DNA of 64,000 bases from NCBI RefSeq assembly GCF_900143005.1, contig NZ_FRCS01000013.1, positions 124,001-188,000 on the forward strand, in the 5' to 3' direction. The notes beneath the pieces were generated by a model that did not search any database, had not been told where the DNA came from, and worked only from the letters and a program-made list of their open reading frames with translations. The DNA is from Cryptosporangium aurantiacum (lineage in GTDB: Bacteria > Actinomycetota > Actinomycetes > Mycobacteriales > Cryptosporangiaceae). Below, in pieces: positions 33,332-42,704 of this stretch. Made by a program: the position numbers and the translations under genes. Every line of letters begins with the position of its first letter. Positions within the stretch are counted from its first letter, which is position 1.

Positions 33332-34834
33332 GTGGGGCCAGGTCCGCTGAGCCAGCGCGTCGCCGGACTTTGCCGGGAGGTCGGTCCCCGGCTCGGCGGT
33401 GGCACCGGCGTAGCGGTCGCCGATTTGTCCCGGCGGCTCGGCGAGCCGCTGCGGGTGGCGATCGCCGGACGGCTCAAGGCCGGTAAGTCGACGCTGGTGA
33501 ACGCGTTGATCGGACGCCGGGTCGCACCCACCGAGGTGGGCGAGTGCACGCGGCTCGTGACGCAGTTCCGGTACGGGCCCGCCGACCGGGTCGACGTCGT
33601 CCGCCGGGACGGACTGCGGGTCAGCCTGCCGCTGGACGAGTCGGGCATGATCCCGCAGCGCCTGGGGATCCCGCGCCAGGAGGTGTCCTACGTGGACGTC
33701 ACCCTGGCCAGCGACCGGCTGCGTGACCTGACGGTCGTCGACACCCCCGGTCTGAGCTCCACCAACTCCCAGGTCAGCGACGGAACCAGGCGGTTCCTGT
33801 TCAACGACAACCCGGTCGACGACGATCTCGACCAGGATTCGCAGAGCGCGCTGTCCGGCGCCGAGGCGATCATCTACGTCTTCACCCAGTCGGTGCGCGA
33901 GGACGACCTGGAAGCGCTGGAAGCCTTCCGCTCGATCTCCGCCCGGCTCTCGTCCAACCCGATCAACTCCCTCGGCCTGTTCAACAAGGTGGACAAGCTC
34001 GGCGGCGGCGGTGACCCCTGGCCGGTGGCCGGTCCGCTCGCCGAGACCCAGGCCCAGGCGCTGCGCCGGCAGGTCGCGGACGTCGTCCCGGTGGTCGGGC
34101 TGCTCGCCGAGACCACCGAGGCCGGCCGGCTGACCGCGGCGGACTGCGAGAGCCTGCGTGCGCTGGCGGCGCTGCCCGCGGTCGACCGGGCGGTGCTGAT
34201 GGCCTCGGTCGACCTGTTCACCACCCGCGAGTGCGAGATCCCGGCCGAGCAGCGCGAGCGCCTCCTGCGCCTGCTCGACCTCTACGGCATCCAGTTCGCG
34301 GTCGCCTCGCTCGCGGCCGACCCCACGCTGGCGACCGGCGAGCTGATCCGCCGGCTCTACCGGGCGTCCGGCTTCCCCCGCGTCCGGCAGACGCTCGACC
34401 AGGCGTTCCGCTGGCGCACCGACGCGATCAAGGCCGGCTGGGCGCTGACCACGCTGGAGCAGGTCGCCGCGCGCGCCGAACGCCCCGCCGACCGGGAACT
34501 GCTCCGGGACGCCGTCGAGCGGCTCCTCCAGCAGCCCGAGTACCACCAGCTGCGGCTGCTCGAGGTGGCCCAGCAGGTCACCACCGGCGCGGTCGAGCTG
34601 CCCACGGGCATGGAGTCCGAGCTGACCCGGCTCGCCCTCTCCGACGACCCCGGCTGGATCCTGCAGCTGGCCGGCGCGCCGAACCCGCAGCTCGCCCAGG
34701 CCGCGCTGGAGGCCGCCACCCGGTGGCGGACGTTCGCGGTGGCCAGCGCCAGCCCTGCCCAGGCCCGCATCGCCCACGTCGCCCACCGCGGGTTCTACCT
34801 GCTCTCGCAGCGGGTCCGCGCTACCGCCTCCTGA
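33332..34834 (+). CDS. Dynamin-like GTPase 1
   Basis: About 500 aa from the GTG at 33332 (RBS GAGGGAG). The GTPase domain has G1 GRLKAGKST (46-54), G3 DTPG (137-140) and G4 NKVD (218-221), all of the bacterial dynamin/IniC type. The remaining 280 residues are helical. No strong hydrophobic membrane paddle is seen, so it may be recruited to membrane by its partner at 35768. Paired dynamins in actinomycetes act on septal membranes (Streptomyces DynA/DynB). Here they are separated by a membrane-protein gene. Confidence 0.9.
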   Translation: MGPGPLSQRVAGLCREVGPRLGGGTGVAVADLSRRLGEPLRVAIAGRLKAGKSTLVNALIGRRVAPTEVGECTRLVTQFRYGPADRVDVVRRDGLRVSLPLDESGMIPQRLGIPRQEVSYVDVTLASDRLRDLTVVDTPGLSSTNSQVSDGTRRFLFNDNPVDDDLDQDSQSALSGAEAIIYVFTQSVREDDLEALEAFRSISARLSSNPINSLGLFNKVDKLGGGGDPWPVAGPLAETQAQALRRQVADVVPVVGLLAETTEAGRLTAADCESLRALAALPAVDRAVLMASVDLFTTRECEIPAEQRERLLRLLDLYGIQFAVASLAADPTLATGELIRRLYRASGFPRVRQTLDQAFRWRTDAIKAGWALTTLEQVAARAERPADRELLRDAVERLLQQPEYHQLRLLEVAQQVTTGAVELPTGMESELTRLALSDDPGWILQLAGAPNPQLAQAALEAATRWRTFAVASASPAQARIAHVAHRGFYLLSQRVRATAS

Positions 34835-34874
34835 CTCGACCCCCTTCGAATTTGCCGAACGGAGTACCCCCACC

Positions 34875-35771
34875 ATGCCGACCAGCTTCGTCCGGCTCAT
34901 CGTGGCCGGGCTGACCCTTGTCCTGGCTGTGCTGACCGGCCTGGTCACCGGTTTTGTCGCTGGCGGACCGGGGTGCGACGACGTCGCGCCCGCCCCCGCG
35001 TCCAACGTGTCGACCGCACCGACGACCGCGCCGTCGGACGGCCCCGGTGGGCCGGCCGGACCGGCCGAGGCACCCACCGCCGAAGGCGCGTCGCCCGACG
35101 AGCCGGGCGGCCAGGGTGGGCCGAACAACGACGTCTCGCCGCAGCCGGACAACACCAACGAGGGCACGCTTCCCGGCATCAACGAGGCGTTCACGCTCAC
35201 CGACGACGGCGACTGCAGCGGCTTCTCCGTGCTGACCGCGGTGGTCGGGTTCCTCGGCGCGCTGTTCACCGGCGCGATCGTCGGCGGCGTCGCGCTGTTC
35301 GTGCCGCGCACCGACGGGGAGACCGCAGCCGGTCGTCCGGTGAGCGGGGTGCCGGGTGCGCCCGGCAGCGGTGCCGGTGTCGGGATCGGTCAGCCGCTCT
35401 CGTCCGTACACTCCGTGGGATCGGCGACCGGGGCACACGCCGTCCTCACCGACGTCCAGGCACCGGAGACGGGCCGCGTCACCCGGGAGCGCAAGACGCT
35501 CGTCGAGACCTGCATCTACGTCCGCGACCGGGCGACCAGCAAGGCGATCGCCGACCGGCTGGCCTGGGCGCTCAACGAGGTCGGGGTGGTCGAGGACCGG
35601 CCGGCCGGCGAGCCGTTCGACACCGCGCGGCACGAGGCCGGCGGTACCACGCCGACCAACGATCGCTCGCTGTCCGGGACGATCGCCGCGGTCGAGATCT
35701 CCGGTTACACCGACCGCGGCCAGGTGGTCCGCGCGCCGGTGGTCACCGTCTACCAGGCGGACGTCCGATGA
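34875..35771 (+). CDS. Membrane protein of the dynamin cluster
   Basis: A 298-aa protein. A first helix at about 5-28 (FVRLIVAGLTLVLAVLTGLVT) is followed by a long Pro/Gly/Ala-rich extracytoplasmic linker with Cys35. A second helix lies at about 119-142 (VLTAVVGFLGALFTGAIVGGVALFV). A Gly-rich linker and a C-terminal cytoplasmic domain (about 205-298) with KTLVETCIYVRDRATSKAIADRLAWALNEVGV follow. The C-terminal domain is not recognised. Its stop overlaps the next dynamin start by 4 bp (ATGA). It could anchor or regulate the flanking GTPases. Confidence 0.8.
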   Translation: MPTSFVRLIVAGLTLVLAVLTGLVTGFVAGGPGCDDVAPAPASNVSTAPTTAPSDGPGGPAGPAEAPTAEGASPDEPGGQGGPNNDVSPQPDNTNEGTLPGINEAFTLTDDGDCSGFSVLTAVVGFLGALFTGAIVGGVALFVPRTDGETAAGRPVSGVPGAPGSGAGVGIGQPLSSVHSVGSATGAHAVLTDVQAPETGRVTRERKTLVETCIYVRDRATSKAIADRLAWALNEVGVVEDRPAGEPFDTARHEAGGTTPTNDRSLSGTIAAVEISGYTDRGQVVRAPVVTVYQADVR

Positions 35772-37708
35772 CCGCCCCCGCAGGCGGCGCACCGGCCGCG
35801 ACCCCCGCAGCCAAGCCCGACCAGGCCGCCGCGCTCCGCGCGGTCGAGGAGCAGATCCGGGGCGCGGTCGACACCGGGCTCGGCCACCTCCGGCGCCTCG
35901 ACCCGGACCTGGCCGCCGACATCGACCAGATCCGCCGCGCGGACGTCGGTCACCCGACCGTGGTCGTCGTCGGCGAGACCAAGCGGGGCAAGAGCTCGCT
36001 GATCAACGCGCTGCTGGCGGCGCCGAACCTGTCCCCGGTCGACGCCGCCGTGGCGACCAGCGCGTACCTGGAGTTCTCCGCGGGCGAGCCGCCGCGGGCG
36101 GTCGCGCACGTGCCGGGCGACGCCGGGCCACACCCGCTCGCGCTGGACGCGCTGCGGGACTGGGGCACGGTGCTCGGCGCGATGCCCGACGGGCAGCGTC
36201 CGCCCCGCCGGATCCAGGTGTTCCACACCGCGCCGCTGCTCAAGCACATCACGCTGATCGACACCCCGGGCGTCGGCGGCCTGGACTCCACCCACGCCGA
36301 GATCGCGCTGGACGCCGTCGCCAAGGCCACCGCGCTGCTGTTCGTCGTCGACGCGTCCTCGCCGTTCTCCAAGCCGGAGCTGGACTTCCTGCTGGAGGCC
36401 AGCAAGCGGGTCAACCTGGTGATGTTCGCGCTGACGAAGACCGACGCGTTCCCCGGCTGGCGGACGGTCCTGGACGACGACAAGGCGCTGCTGCACACGC
36501 ACGCCCCCCGGTTCGCCCAGGCCGCGTTCTTCCCGGTCTCGGCGCGGCTGGCCGAACTGGCCGACCAGATGCCGGTTCCGGAGGCCGCCGACGAGGTACG
36601 CAAGGAGTCGCGCGTCGCCGAGCTGCGCAACGCGCTCCAGCGGCAGGTCGCGGTCCGCAACGGCGTGCTCGTGCAGGCGAACATGCTGCGCACCGTGCGC
36701 TCGGAGCTGGTCGGCCTGGACACCCAGATCGGCGAGCGGATGCGGGCGGTCGACCCGGACCCGGGCGCGGCTGAGAAGCTCAAGACCGAGCGGTCCGAGT
36801 TCGTCCAGCGCAAGCGCAAGGACGCTCGCACCTGGACGCTGTCGCTCAACACCGAGGTCCAGCGGGCCCGCACCGACGCGACCGCCCTGCTGCGCAGCGA
36901 GATCAGCAAGGCGCAGGACCACTACCTGACGATCGTCGAGAAGGCCAACGGCGAGCGGATCAAGCGGCTGCCGACCGATGTCGACCAGGCGCTGCAGGCG
37001 ATCGCGCTGCGGATCTCGGCCGAGATGGAGCGCCGTTTCCGGCAGATCGGCGTCCAGATCCTGCGCGAGGTCTTCTCGGACGCCGAGCTCTCGCAGATCC
37101 TGGCGCGCCTCAACGCCCGGCTGCGCGCGGTCGCGTCGGCCCGCCCGCAGCGGGACGGCGGAGGCGGTGACCAGGCGCTGGTCATCACCGGTGCGGTCGG
37201 TACCGCGTCGCTGCTGGGTAACCTGAGCTTCACCGGCGCGGGCGCGCTGCTGGCCGGTACCGCCGCCGGCTTCGCGGTTCCGGTGATCGGTCTCGGCGTC
37301 GGCCTGGCGGCCGGCGCGTTCATGCTCTACCGCCGCCGGGTCGGCAACGACCGGCAGCAGGCCAAGATGTGGCTGCGGGAGGTGCTGAACGAGGCCAGGG
37401 CGTCGATCGCCGAGGAGATCTCGCACCGGTTCACGGACCTGCAGTACGCGCTCACCGTCGCGCTGGACGAGGCGGTCGAGCGCCGGGTCGAGCAACTGGA
37501 CGCGCAGATCGCCGAGATCGACAAGGCGCTCGCCGACGACAAGGCCAACCGGGCCAAGAAGCGGACCGCGCTGCAGAGCGACCGGGACGGGATCCGGGCC
37601 CGGATCAAGGCGCTCGACGAGGTGCTGGGCAAGGCCAAGGCCGCGACGAAGATCACCGTGCCGGCGAGCGCCTCCGGGGCGCCGCAGCCCGCTGCCGGAA
37701 AGGCGTGA
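35768..37708 (+). CDS. Dynamin-like GTPase 2 with membrane paddle
   Basis: A 646-aa protein with G1 GETKRGKS at 69-76, G3 DTPGVGG near 165 and TKTD near 221-224. Two hydrophobic segments at about 473-520 (ITGAVGTASLLGNLSF and GFAVPVIGLGVGLAAGAFMLY) resemble the paddle of bacterial dynamins that inserts in membranes. The C-terminus has a coiled-coil-like run (AQIAEIDKALADDKANRAKK) and a proline-rich end. Translationally coupled to the preceding membrane-protein gene. With GTPase 1 it likely forms a hetero-oligomeric membrane-remodelling system, by analogy with DynA/DynB and IniA/IniC. Confidence 0.9.
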   Translation: MTAPAGGAPAATPAAKPDQAAALRAVEEQIRGAVDTGLGHLRRLDPDLAADIDQIRRADVGHPTVVVVGETKRGKSSLINALLAAPNLSPVDAAVATSAYLEFSAGEPPRAVAHVPGDAGPHPLALDALRDWGTVLGAMPDGQRPPRRIQVFHTAPLLKHITLIDTPGVGGLDSTHAEIALDAVAKATALLFVVDASSPFSKPELDFLLEASKRVNLVMFALTKTDAFPGWRTVLDDDKALLHTHAPRFAQAAFFPVSARLAELADQMPVPEAADEVRKESRVAELRNALQRQVAVRNGVLVQANMLRTVRSELVGLDTQIGERMRAVDPDPGAAEKLKTERSEFVQRKRKDARTWTLSLNTEVQRARTDATALLRSEISKAQDHYLTIVEKANGERIKRLPTDVDQALQAIALRISAEMERRFRQIGVQILREVFSDAELSQILARLNARLRAVASARPQRDGGGGDQALVITGAVGTASLLGNLSFTGAGALLAGTAAGFAVPVIGLGVGLAAGAFMLYRRRVGNDRQQAKMWLREVLNEARASIAEEISHRFTDLQYALTVALDEAVERRVEQLDAQIAEIDKALADDKANRAKKRTALQSDRDGIRARIKALDEVLGKAKAATKITVPASASGAPQPAAGKA

Positions 37709-37715
37709 GGGGCTC

Positions 37716-38375
37716 ATGGACGGCCACGTAGGCGACGACTTCCCCGAGGACCTGCCCGACGACGGCGCGGCCGACGAGAGCTTCTCCGACGGCTCGGAGG
37801 AGCCGCTCGGGGTGGGAGACGCCGGGGGCTCCTGGGAGGACGACACCGTCGATCTGGACGGCGAGGACGCCGGGTGGCCCGCCGACGACGAGCACCCGAT
37901 CGGGTCGGACGCGGTGGACTTCGACGCGGAGTACACCTCCGAGGAGGACCTGCCCGCCGAGCCGGCTCCGGCCGATGCCGGTGAGAGCCCGGACGCGGAT
38001 CCGGAAACGGTCCCGGGCGTCGGGGACGACGAGCCGGTCGGTCTGGGCGCCGACCCCGACCTGCCGTCCGGCGAGGGTGGCGACGGCGGCTGGCTCGACC
38101 TGCCCGACCTGGCGAGCGTCGAGGTCCCGGAACCCGCGGGTGGCCCGCCGTGGGTCGACACCGGCTTGCTGGGCGACGACGGTGCGCCTGCCGACGTGCC
38201 GGTGACCGGCGACAGCGTCCCGGCGACGCCGGAGGGCGGTGCGGAGGATCTCCGGGCGGCGCTCGGCGAACCACCGCTGGTCGGCGACCCGACCGACGCC
38301 GCCTACCAGGATCTCGTCGCCAGCGAGGACCCGGCCGTGCGGAACCTCGCCCGGCTCTGGGGTCCGCCCGCCTGA
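37716..38375 (+). CDS. Acidic, disordered protein in dynamin cluster
   Basis: A 219-aa protein dominated by Asp, Glu, Gly and Pro, starting MDGHVGDDFPEDLPDDG. Only the last 25 residues (YQDLVASEDPAVRNLARLWG) look structured and could be a docking helix. It lies 7 bp after the second dynamin gene, so it is almost surely in the same operon. Intrinsically disordered adaptor or scaffold is a reasonable but unproven interpretation. Confidence 0.75.
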   Translation: MDGHVGDDFPEDLPDDGAADESFSDGSEEPLGVGDAGGSWEDDTVDLDGEDAGWPADDEHPIGSDAVDFDAEYTSEEDLPAEPAPADAGESPDADPETVPGVGDDEPVGLGADPDLPSGEGGDGGWLDLPDLASVEVPEPAGGPPWVDTGLLGDDGAPADVPVTGDSVPATPEGGAEDLRAALGEPPLVGDPTDAAYQDLVASEDPAVRNLARLWGPPA

Positions 38376-38476
38376 GCCGGCTGAGGTGCCCGCCCGTACC
38401 TGACAGAAGATGGCAGGTACGGGCAGCAGGCTGACCTCCGTCCGGTAGTTCACCGACGACGGAAGGCCTGTTCCTC

Positions 38477-38851
38477 ATGTCCGACACGGCAACGCTGGCC
38501 ATGGTCAGCCTCGACTCCCCCGACCCGGGCGCGCTCGCCGACTTCTACGGCGCGGTCCTCGGCTGGCCGGTCGTCCACCGGCAGGACGAGTACGCGATGA
38601 TCAGCTCCGGTGTGGACGGCGTCGCGCCGATCGGGTTCGGTTTGGTCGAGAAGTACCGCGCACCGGCCTGGCCGGACAGCGACTCCTCCAAGCGCTTCCA
38701 CCTGGATCTCTACGTCGACGACGTGGACGCCGCCGAGGCGCGGTGCCACACGCTGGGCGCCACCACGCCGGAGTTCCAGCCCGGCGCGGAGAAGTGGCGG
38801 GTCCTCCTCGACCCGGCGGGCCACCCGTTCTGCCTCTGCCCGCGGCCCTGA
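38477..38851 (+). CDS. VOC family protein (glyoxalase-like)
   Basis: A 124-aa single-module vicinal-oxygen-chelate protein with the typical LDSPDPGALADFYGAVLGWPVVHRQDEYAMI at the start and LDPAGHPFCLCPRP at the end. The usual metal-binding residues are only partly clear, so it may be an enzyme or a ligand-binding protein. It comes after the dynamin cluster, 101 bp downstream, and shares a strong bidirectional terminator with the Hsp70-like gene. Confidence 0.88.
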   Translation: MSDTATLAMVSLDSPDPGALADFYGAVLGWPVVHRQDEYAMISSGVDGVAPIGFGLVEKYRAPAWPDSDSSKRFHLDLYVDDVDAAEARCHTLGATTPEFQPGAEKWRVLLDPAGHPFCLCPRP

Positions 38852-38855
38852 CGCA

Positions 38856-38891
38856 ACGACGAAGGGCCCCGTTTCCGGGGCCCTTCGTCGT
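38856..38891. terminator. Strong bidirectional terminator
   Basis: Perfect 15-bp stem ACGACGAAGGGCCCC / GGGGCCCTTCGTCGT with loop GTTTCC, placed exactly between the convergent VOC and Hsp70-like genes. Confidence 0.85.
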
Positions 38892-38897
38892 CTGAAG

Positions 38898-40424
38898 TCA
38901 CTCCAGTGCCGTCGTGGTCCCCAGGCCGTACGTGCTGCCGGTCGACGGATCGTCCTCGGCGGAGCTGCCGATCGCCAGGCACAGGACGATGAAGAAGCCG
39001 AGCAGCAGCACCAGCGCGACGATCAGCGTCACCACGACCGCGGGCTCCTGATACCAGCTCTTCTTCTGCGCCGGAACCGGCTTCGGCGGCACCGGTGCGG
39101 CCGGGCGCGGCGGTACCGGGTTGGCCACCCGCGGCGGCATCGGCGTCCGCATCGGTCCGGCCGGGCTGGCCGGCGGGCCGGACGGCGGCCGCTGCACGTG
39201 CGGCGGCGGGCCGCTCACCGGGCGCGTCGGCGCGGCGACCGGGCGGCCGGCACCGGCGCCGGACACCTGCGGACCGGTGGCCGGACGCATCGGCGGACCG
39301 GACCGCGGGGGCACCGGAGCCGACACCGGGCGACCGGTGGTGCGGGCGCTGTCCTCGCCGGGGAGCGTCCCCACCCGGAGGCTGCCCTCGGCGACGACGG
39401 TTTCCGGCTGCTCCAGCGCGGTCGGCGCCACCTGCAGCTGGCTGTGGATGAGGTGCGCGGCCAGCGGGATCCGGCTCGACCCGCCGACCAGGAAGATGCC
39501 GACGAGGTCGCGGGGCGTCAGGTGCGCCTCGGTGATCGTCGTCGTCAGGCAGTTGACGGTCCGCTCCAGGTAGGGGCGGATCAGCCGCTCCAGCTCGTCG
39601 CGCGTGAGGTGCGCGTCGATCTCCATCGCCGGGAGGTGGATGTCGGCGCTGGTCGTCCGGGAGAGCATCTCCTTGGCCCCGCGGACGTCCTCCCAGAGCA
39701 TCCGCCGGTTCCGGCGGTCGGTGGCGTCCAGCGGGTTCTGCAGGCGCTGCCAGAAGTCACCGTTGGTGCGCGAGTAGACGTGGCCGAGGTGCTCGATCAC
39801 CGCGTGGTCGAAGTCGACGCCGCCGACGTCGGGCAGGCCGCCCTCGGCGAGCACCTCGAAGCCGGCCGCGGTACGCCGCACGACCGTCGCGTCGAACGTT
39901 CCGCCACCGAGGTCGTAGATCGCCAGCGAGCGTCCGACCGGAACCGAGGTCTGCAGCTCGGCGGTGAAGTACGACGCCGCGGCGACCGGCTCGGCGATCA
40001 GCTTGGGACGGGGTAACCCGGCCCGCACCGCACCCTCGATGAGCGCGTTGCGGCGCCGCTCGGCCCACCGCGCGGGGTGCGTCATCCGCACCTCGTCCGG
40101 GAGCGAGCCGATCTGCCTGCGGGCCTCGGTCGCGACGGTGCCGAGCACGGTCGCGAACACGTCGGTCACCGGAAGCTCGCGATCGCCGAGGAAGATCGTT
40201 CCGTCGTCGACACGTCGTTTCGGGTTCGGTTCGAACCGCGAGGGGTCGACCCGCGCGTTCCGCTCGGCGTCTCGGCCCACCACCATCCTGCCGTCCGTCC
40301 CGAGATACACCGCAGACGGCAGCAACGGTGAACCGTCGAACAACAGTGGCCGAACCCGACCGTCGGGTGTGCGGAGCATCGCCACGGTGTTCGACGTGCC
40401 GAAGTCGATACCCAGCACGCGCAT
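38898..40424 (-). CDS. Hsp70-like ATPase with C-terminal transmembrane tail
   Basis: About 508 aa from the ATG at 40424 (RBS GGGGGAG). The N-terminal actin-like ATPase domain has phosphate 1 GIDFGTSNTV (5-14), phosphate 2 IYDLGGGTFDATVV and the adenosine motif LVGGSSRIPLA. After about residue 360 the substrate-binding beta domain of DnaK is missing. Instead there is a Pro/Gly-rich linker (PPRSGPPMRPATG), a single membrane helix (PAVVVTLIVALVLLLGFFIV, about 462-485) and a short outside tail. Probably a membrane-anchored ATPase working with the adjacent convergent dynamin cluster. Its substrates are unknown. Confidence 0.9.
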   Translation of the reverse strand: MRVLGIDFGTSNTVAMLRTPDGRVRPLLFDGSPLLPSAVYLGTDGRMVVGRDAERNARVDPSRFEPNPKRRVDDGTIFLGDRELPVTDVFATVLGTVATEARRQIGSLPDEVRMTHPARWAERRRNALIEGAVRAGLPRPKLIAEPVAAASYFTAELQTSVPVGRSLAIYDLGGGTFDATVVRRTAAGFEVLAEGGLPDVGGVDFDHAVIEHLGHVYSRTNGDFWQRLQNPLDATDRRNRRMLWEDVRGAKEMLSRTTSADIHLPAMEIDAHLTRDELERLIRPYLERTVNCLTTTITEAHLTPRDLVGIFLVGGSSRIPLAAHLIHSQLQVAPTALEQPETVVAEGSLRVGTLPGEDSARTTGRPVSAPVPPRSGPPMRPATGPQVSGAGAGRPVAAPTRPVSGPPPHVQRPPSGPPASPAGPMRTPMPPRVANPVPPRPAAPVPPKPVPAQKKSWYQEPAVVVTLIVALVLLLGFFIVLCLAIGSSAEDDPSTGSTYGLGTTTALE

Positions 40425-40556
40425 GAGGCTCCCCCTTTCGCCGGTCACCTTATCGGGGCCGGAGAAGCCGACGGATCCGCATCGTCGGTTCCCCGACGCG
40501 ACCTGCGCCGGGCCGAGTACCGGCGTACCGCCGGTGAGACCGGGGCAGCACCGACG

Positions 40557-41333
40557 GTGATACTGGACCGCGTGCCGCCCCCGTTCCTGGACGCTCCCCG
40601 ACCGCTCGCGTTCGCCCACCGCGGCGGTGCCGCCGAGGGGTACGAGAACACGATGACCGCGTTCGCCCGCGCGGTGGACGCCGGCTACCGGTATGTGGAG
40701 ACCGACGTCCACGCCACCGCCGACGGCGCGCTGGTGGCGTTCCACGACCGGACGCTCGACCGGGTCACCGACCGGACCGGCCGGATCTCCGCGCTGCCGC
40801 TGAGCGAGGTCCGCGCGGCGCGGATCGGTGGCACCGAACGCGTCCCGCTCTTCGACGAGCTGCTCGACACCTGGCCGGAACTGCGGATCAACATCGACGT
40901 GAAAGCCGATGACACCGTCGAGCCGCTGATCACCGCACTCCGGAAACACGACGCGCTCGACCGGGTCTGTATCGGTTCGTTCTCCGACGCCCGGTTGGCC
41001 CGGATCCGTGCCGCGTTCGGTCCGGCGGTGGCCACCAGCCTGGGCCCCCGGGACGTCGCCCGGCTGAAGGTCGCGTCGCTGACCGGCGCCCGGCCCCGGT
41101 TCGCGCCCGGTGTGTGTGCCGCCCAGGTACCGATCCGGCACAAAGGCGTCCGGGTGATGGACGCCCGTTTCGTCACCGCCGCACACCGCCTCGGGCTGCA
41201 CGTCCACGTCTGGACCGTCGACGACCCGGACACCATGCATCGGCTGCTCGATCTCGGTGTGGATGGCATCATGACCGACCGGATCGACGTTCTCCGCGCC
41301 GTCCTCACCGCCCGCGGCCACTGGGCCGCCTGA
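40557..41333 (+). CDS. Glycerophosphodiester phosphodiesterase
   Basis: A 258-aa TIM-barrel enzyme that hydrolyses glycerophosphodiesters to glycerol-3-phosphate and alcohols. Catalytic and metal residues are visible in AHRGGAAEGYENT (about 20-32; His21, Arg22, Glu30), ETDVHATADG (about 46-55), and FHDRTLDR (His61). The C-terminus VDGIMTDR is also family-typical. No signal peptide, so it is probably cytoplasmic. The GTG at 40557 is used; an in-frame GTG at 40572 (before PPPF) is possible. An MFS gene follows after 18 bp. Confidence 0.93.
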   Translation: MILDRVPPPFLDAPRPLAFAHRGGAAEGYENTMTAFARAVDAGYRYVETDVHATADGALVAFHDRTLDRVTDRTGRISALPLSEVRAARIGGTERVPLFDELLDTWPELRINIDVKADDTVEPLITALRKHDALDRVCIGSFSDARLARIRAAFGPAVATSLGPRDVARLKVASLTGARPRFAPGVCAAQVPIRHKGVRVMDARFVTAAHRLGLHVHVWTVDDPDTMHRLLDLGVDGIMTDRIDVLRAVLTARGHWAA

Positions 41334-41351
41334 ACGATCAGGACGCGCATC

Positions 41352-42704
41352 GTGACCACCGACACGGTCGAAAGATCCACCGTGCAGGAACGCCGCGGCT
41401 GGTACTTCTACGACTGGGCCGCCTCGGCGTACAACACCACGGTCATCACGGTCTTCCTCGGCCCGTACCTGACCTCGGTCGCGGAGCGGGCGGCGGGCTG
41501 CGCCGAGGAAGGACAGGTGTGCGGGGATCTGCACCCGTTCGGCATCCCGGTGGCGCCGGGCTCGTTCTTCGCGTACGCGCTGTCGGTGTCGGTCGTCGCC
41601 CAGGTGCTGTTCTTCCCGATCGTCGGCGCCTACGCCGACCGGTCCTGGCACAAGAAGCGCCTGCTGGCCTGGCTCGCCGCGTTCGGCGCGACCGCGACGT
41701 TCGCGATGCTGTTCGTCACCGGCGACCGCTACCTGCTCGGCGGTCTCCTGCTCGTGGTCTCCAACGTGCTATTCGGTTCGGCGCAGGTCGTCTACTACTC
41801 GTACCTGCCGCAGCTCGCCGACCCCGACGAACGGGACGCGGTGAGCAGCCGCGGCTGGGCGATCGGGTACCTCGGCGGCGGGCTCCTGCTGCTGTTCAAC
41901 GTCGTCGCGGTGCTGGCGGGCGACGGCCTGGGCTGGTCCACCGGTGACGTCGCCCGCTGGAGCATCGTCTCGGCCGGGCTGTGGTGGGCGGTGTTCGCGG
42001 TCTTCGCGATCCGTCCGCTGCGCGACCGGCCGCCGGTCGAGACGGCCAGGAGCCGCTCGGTGTTCGCCGGCTTCACCCAGCTGGCGCGGACGCTGCGCGA
42101 GCTGGGGCGGCTGCCGCTGACGATGCTCTTCCTCGCCGCGTACCTGATCTACAACGACGGCATCCAGACCGTGATCACGCTCTCGGCCACCTACGCGACC
42201 GAGGAACTGGAGCTGGAGCAGACCGCGCTCGTCCCGACGATCCTGATGATCCAGTTCCTGGCGTTCGGCGGCGCGCTGCTGCTCGGGGCGCTCGCCCGCC
42301 GGATCGGGGCCTGGAAGTCGGTGCTGCTCAGCCTGGTGCTCTGGACGGTCGTCCTGGCCGCCGCGTACTTCGTGCCCGCCCGTGCCCCGCTGCCGTTCGT
42401 CGCGCTGGGTGCCGCGATCGGGCTCGTGCTCGGCGGCAGCCAGGCCCTGTCCCGGTCGCTGTTCAGCCAGCTCATCCCGGAAGGGAAGGAGGCCGAGTAC
42501 TACGGCCTCTACGAGATCAGCGACAAGGGCACGAGCTGGATGGGTCCGCTGCTGTTCGGCCTGGCCTACCAGCTGACCGACAGCTACCGGGTGGCGATCC
42601 TGTCGCTGATCGTGTTCTTCGTCGTGGGCTTCCTGCTGCTGCTCGCGGTGCCGATGCGCCGGGCGATCGTCGCGGCCGGAAACACCCCGCCTAAGCTGCT
42701 CTGA
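41352..42704 (+). CDS. MFS transporter, UMF1 (Atg22-like) family
   Basis: A 450-aa protein with about twelve membrane helices. The N-terminus RRGWYFYDWAASAYNTTVITVFLGPY is a hallmark of the UMF1/Atg22-like transporter family. The loop after helix two is cysteine-containing. Substrates in bacteria are unknown; yeast Atg22 exports amino acids from vacuoles. It begins with GTG, follows the GDPD gene closely and overlaps the thymidine kinase start by one base (TGATG), so the three genes likely form an operon. Confidence 0.9.
   Translation: MTTDTVERSTVQERRGWYFYDWAASAYNTTVITVFLGPYLTSVAERAAGCAEEGQVCGDLHPFGIPVAPGSFFAYALSVSVVAQVLFFPIVGAYADRSWHKKRLLAWLAAFGATATFAMLFVTGDRYLLGGLLLVVSNVLFGSAQVVYYSYLPQLADPDERDAVSSRGWAIGYLGGGLLLLFNVVAVLAGDGLGWSTGDVARWSIVSAGLWWAVFAVFAIRPLRDRPPVETARSRSVFAGFTQLARTLRELGRLPLTMLFLAAYLIYNDGIQTVITLSATYATEELELEQTALVPTILMIQFLAFGGALLLGALARRIGAWKSVLLSLVLWTVVLAAAYFVPARAPLPFVALGAAIGLVLGGSQALSRSLFSQLIPEGKEAEYYGLYEISDKGTSWMGPLLFGLAYQLTDSYRVAILSLIVFFVVGFLLLLAVPMRRAIVAAGNTPPKLL

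Noticed and set aside
40425-41651. Minus-strand frame that extends the Hsp70-like protein upstream by about 400 codons.
   Set aside because: It is antisense to the GDPD gene; the Hsp70 domain begins at MRVLGIDFGTSN with its own RBS.
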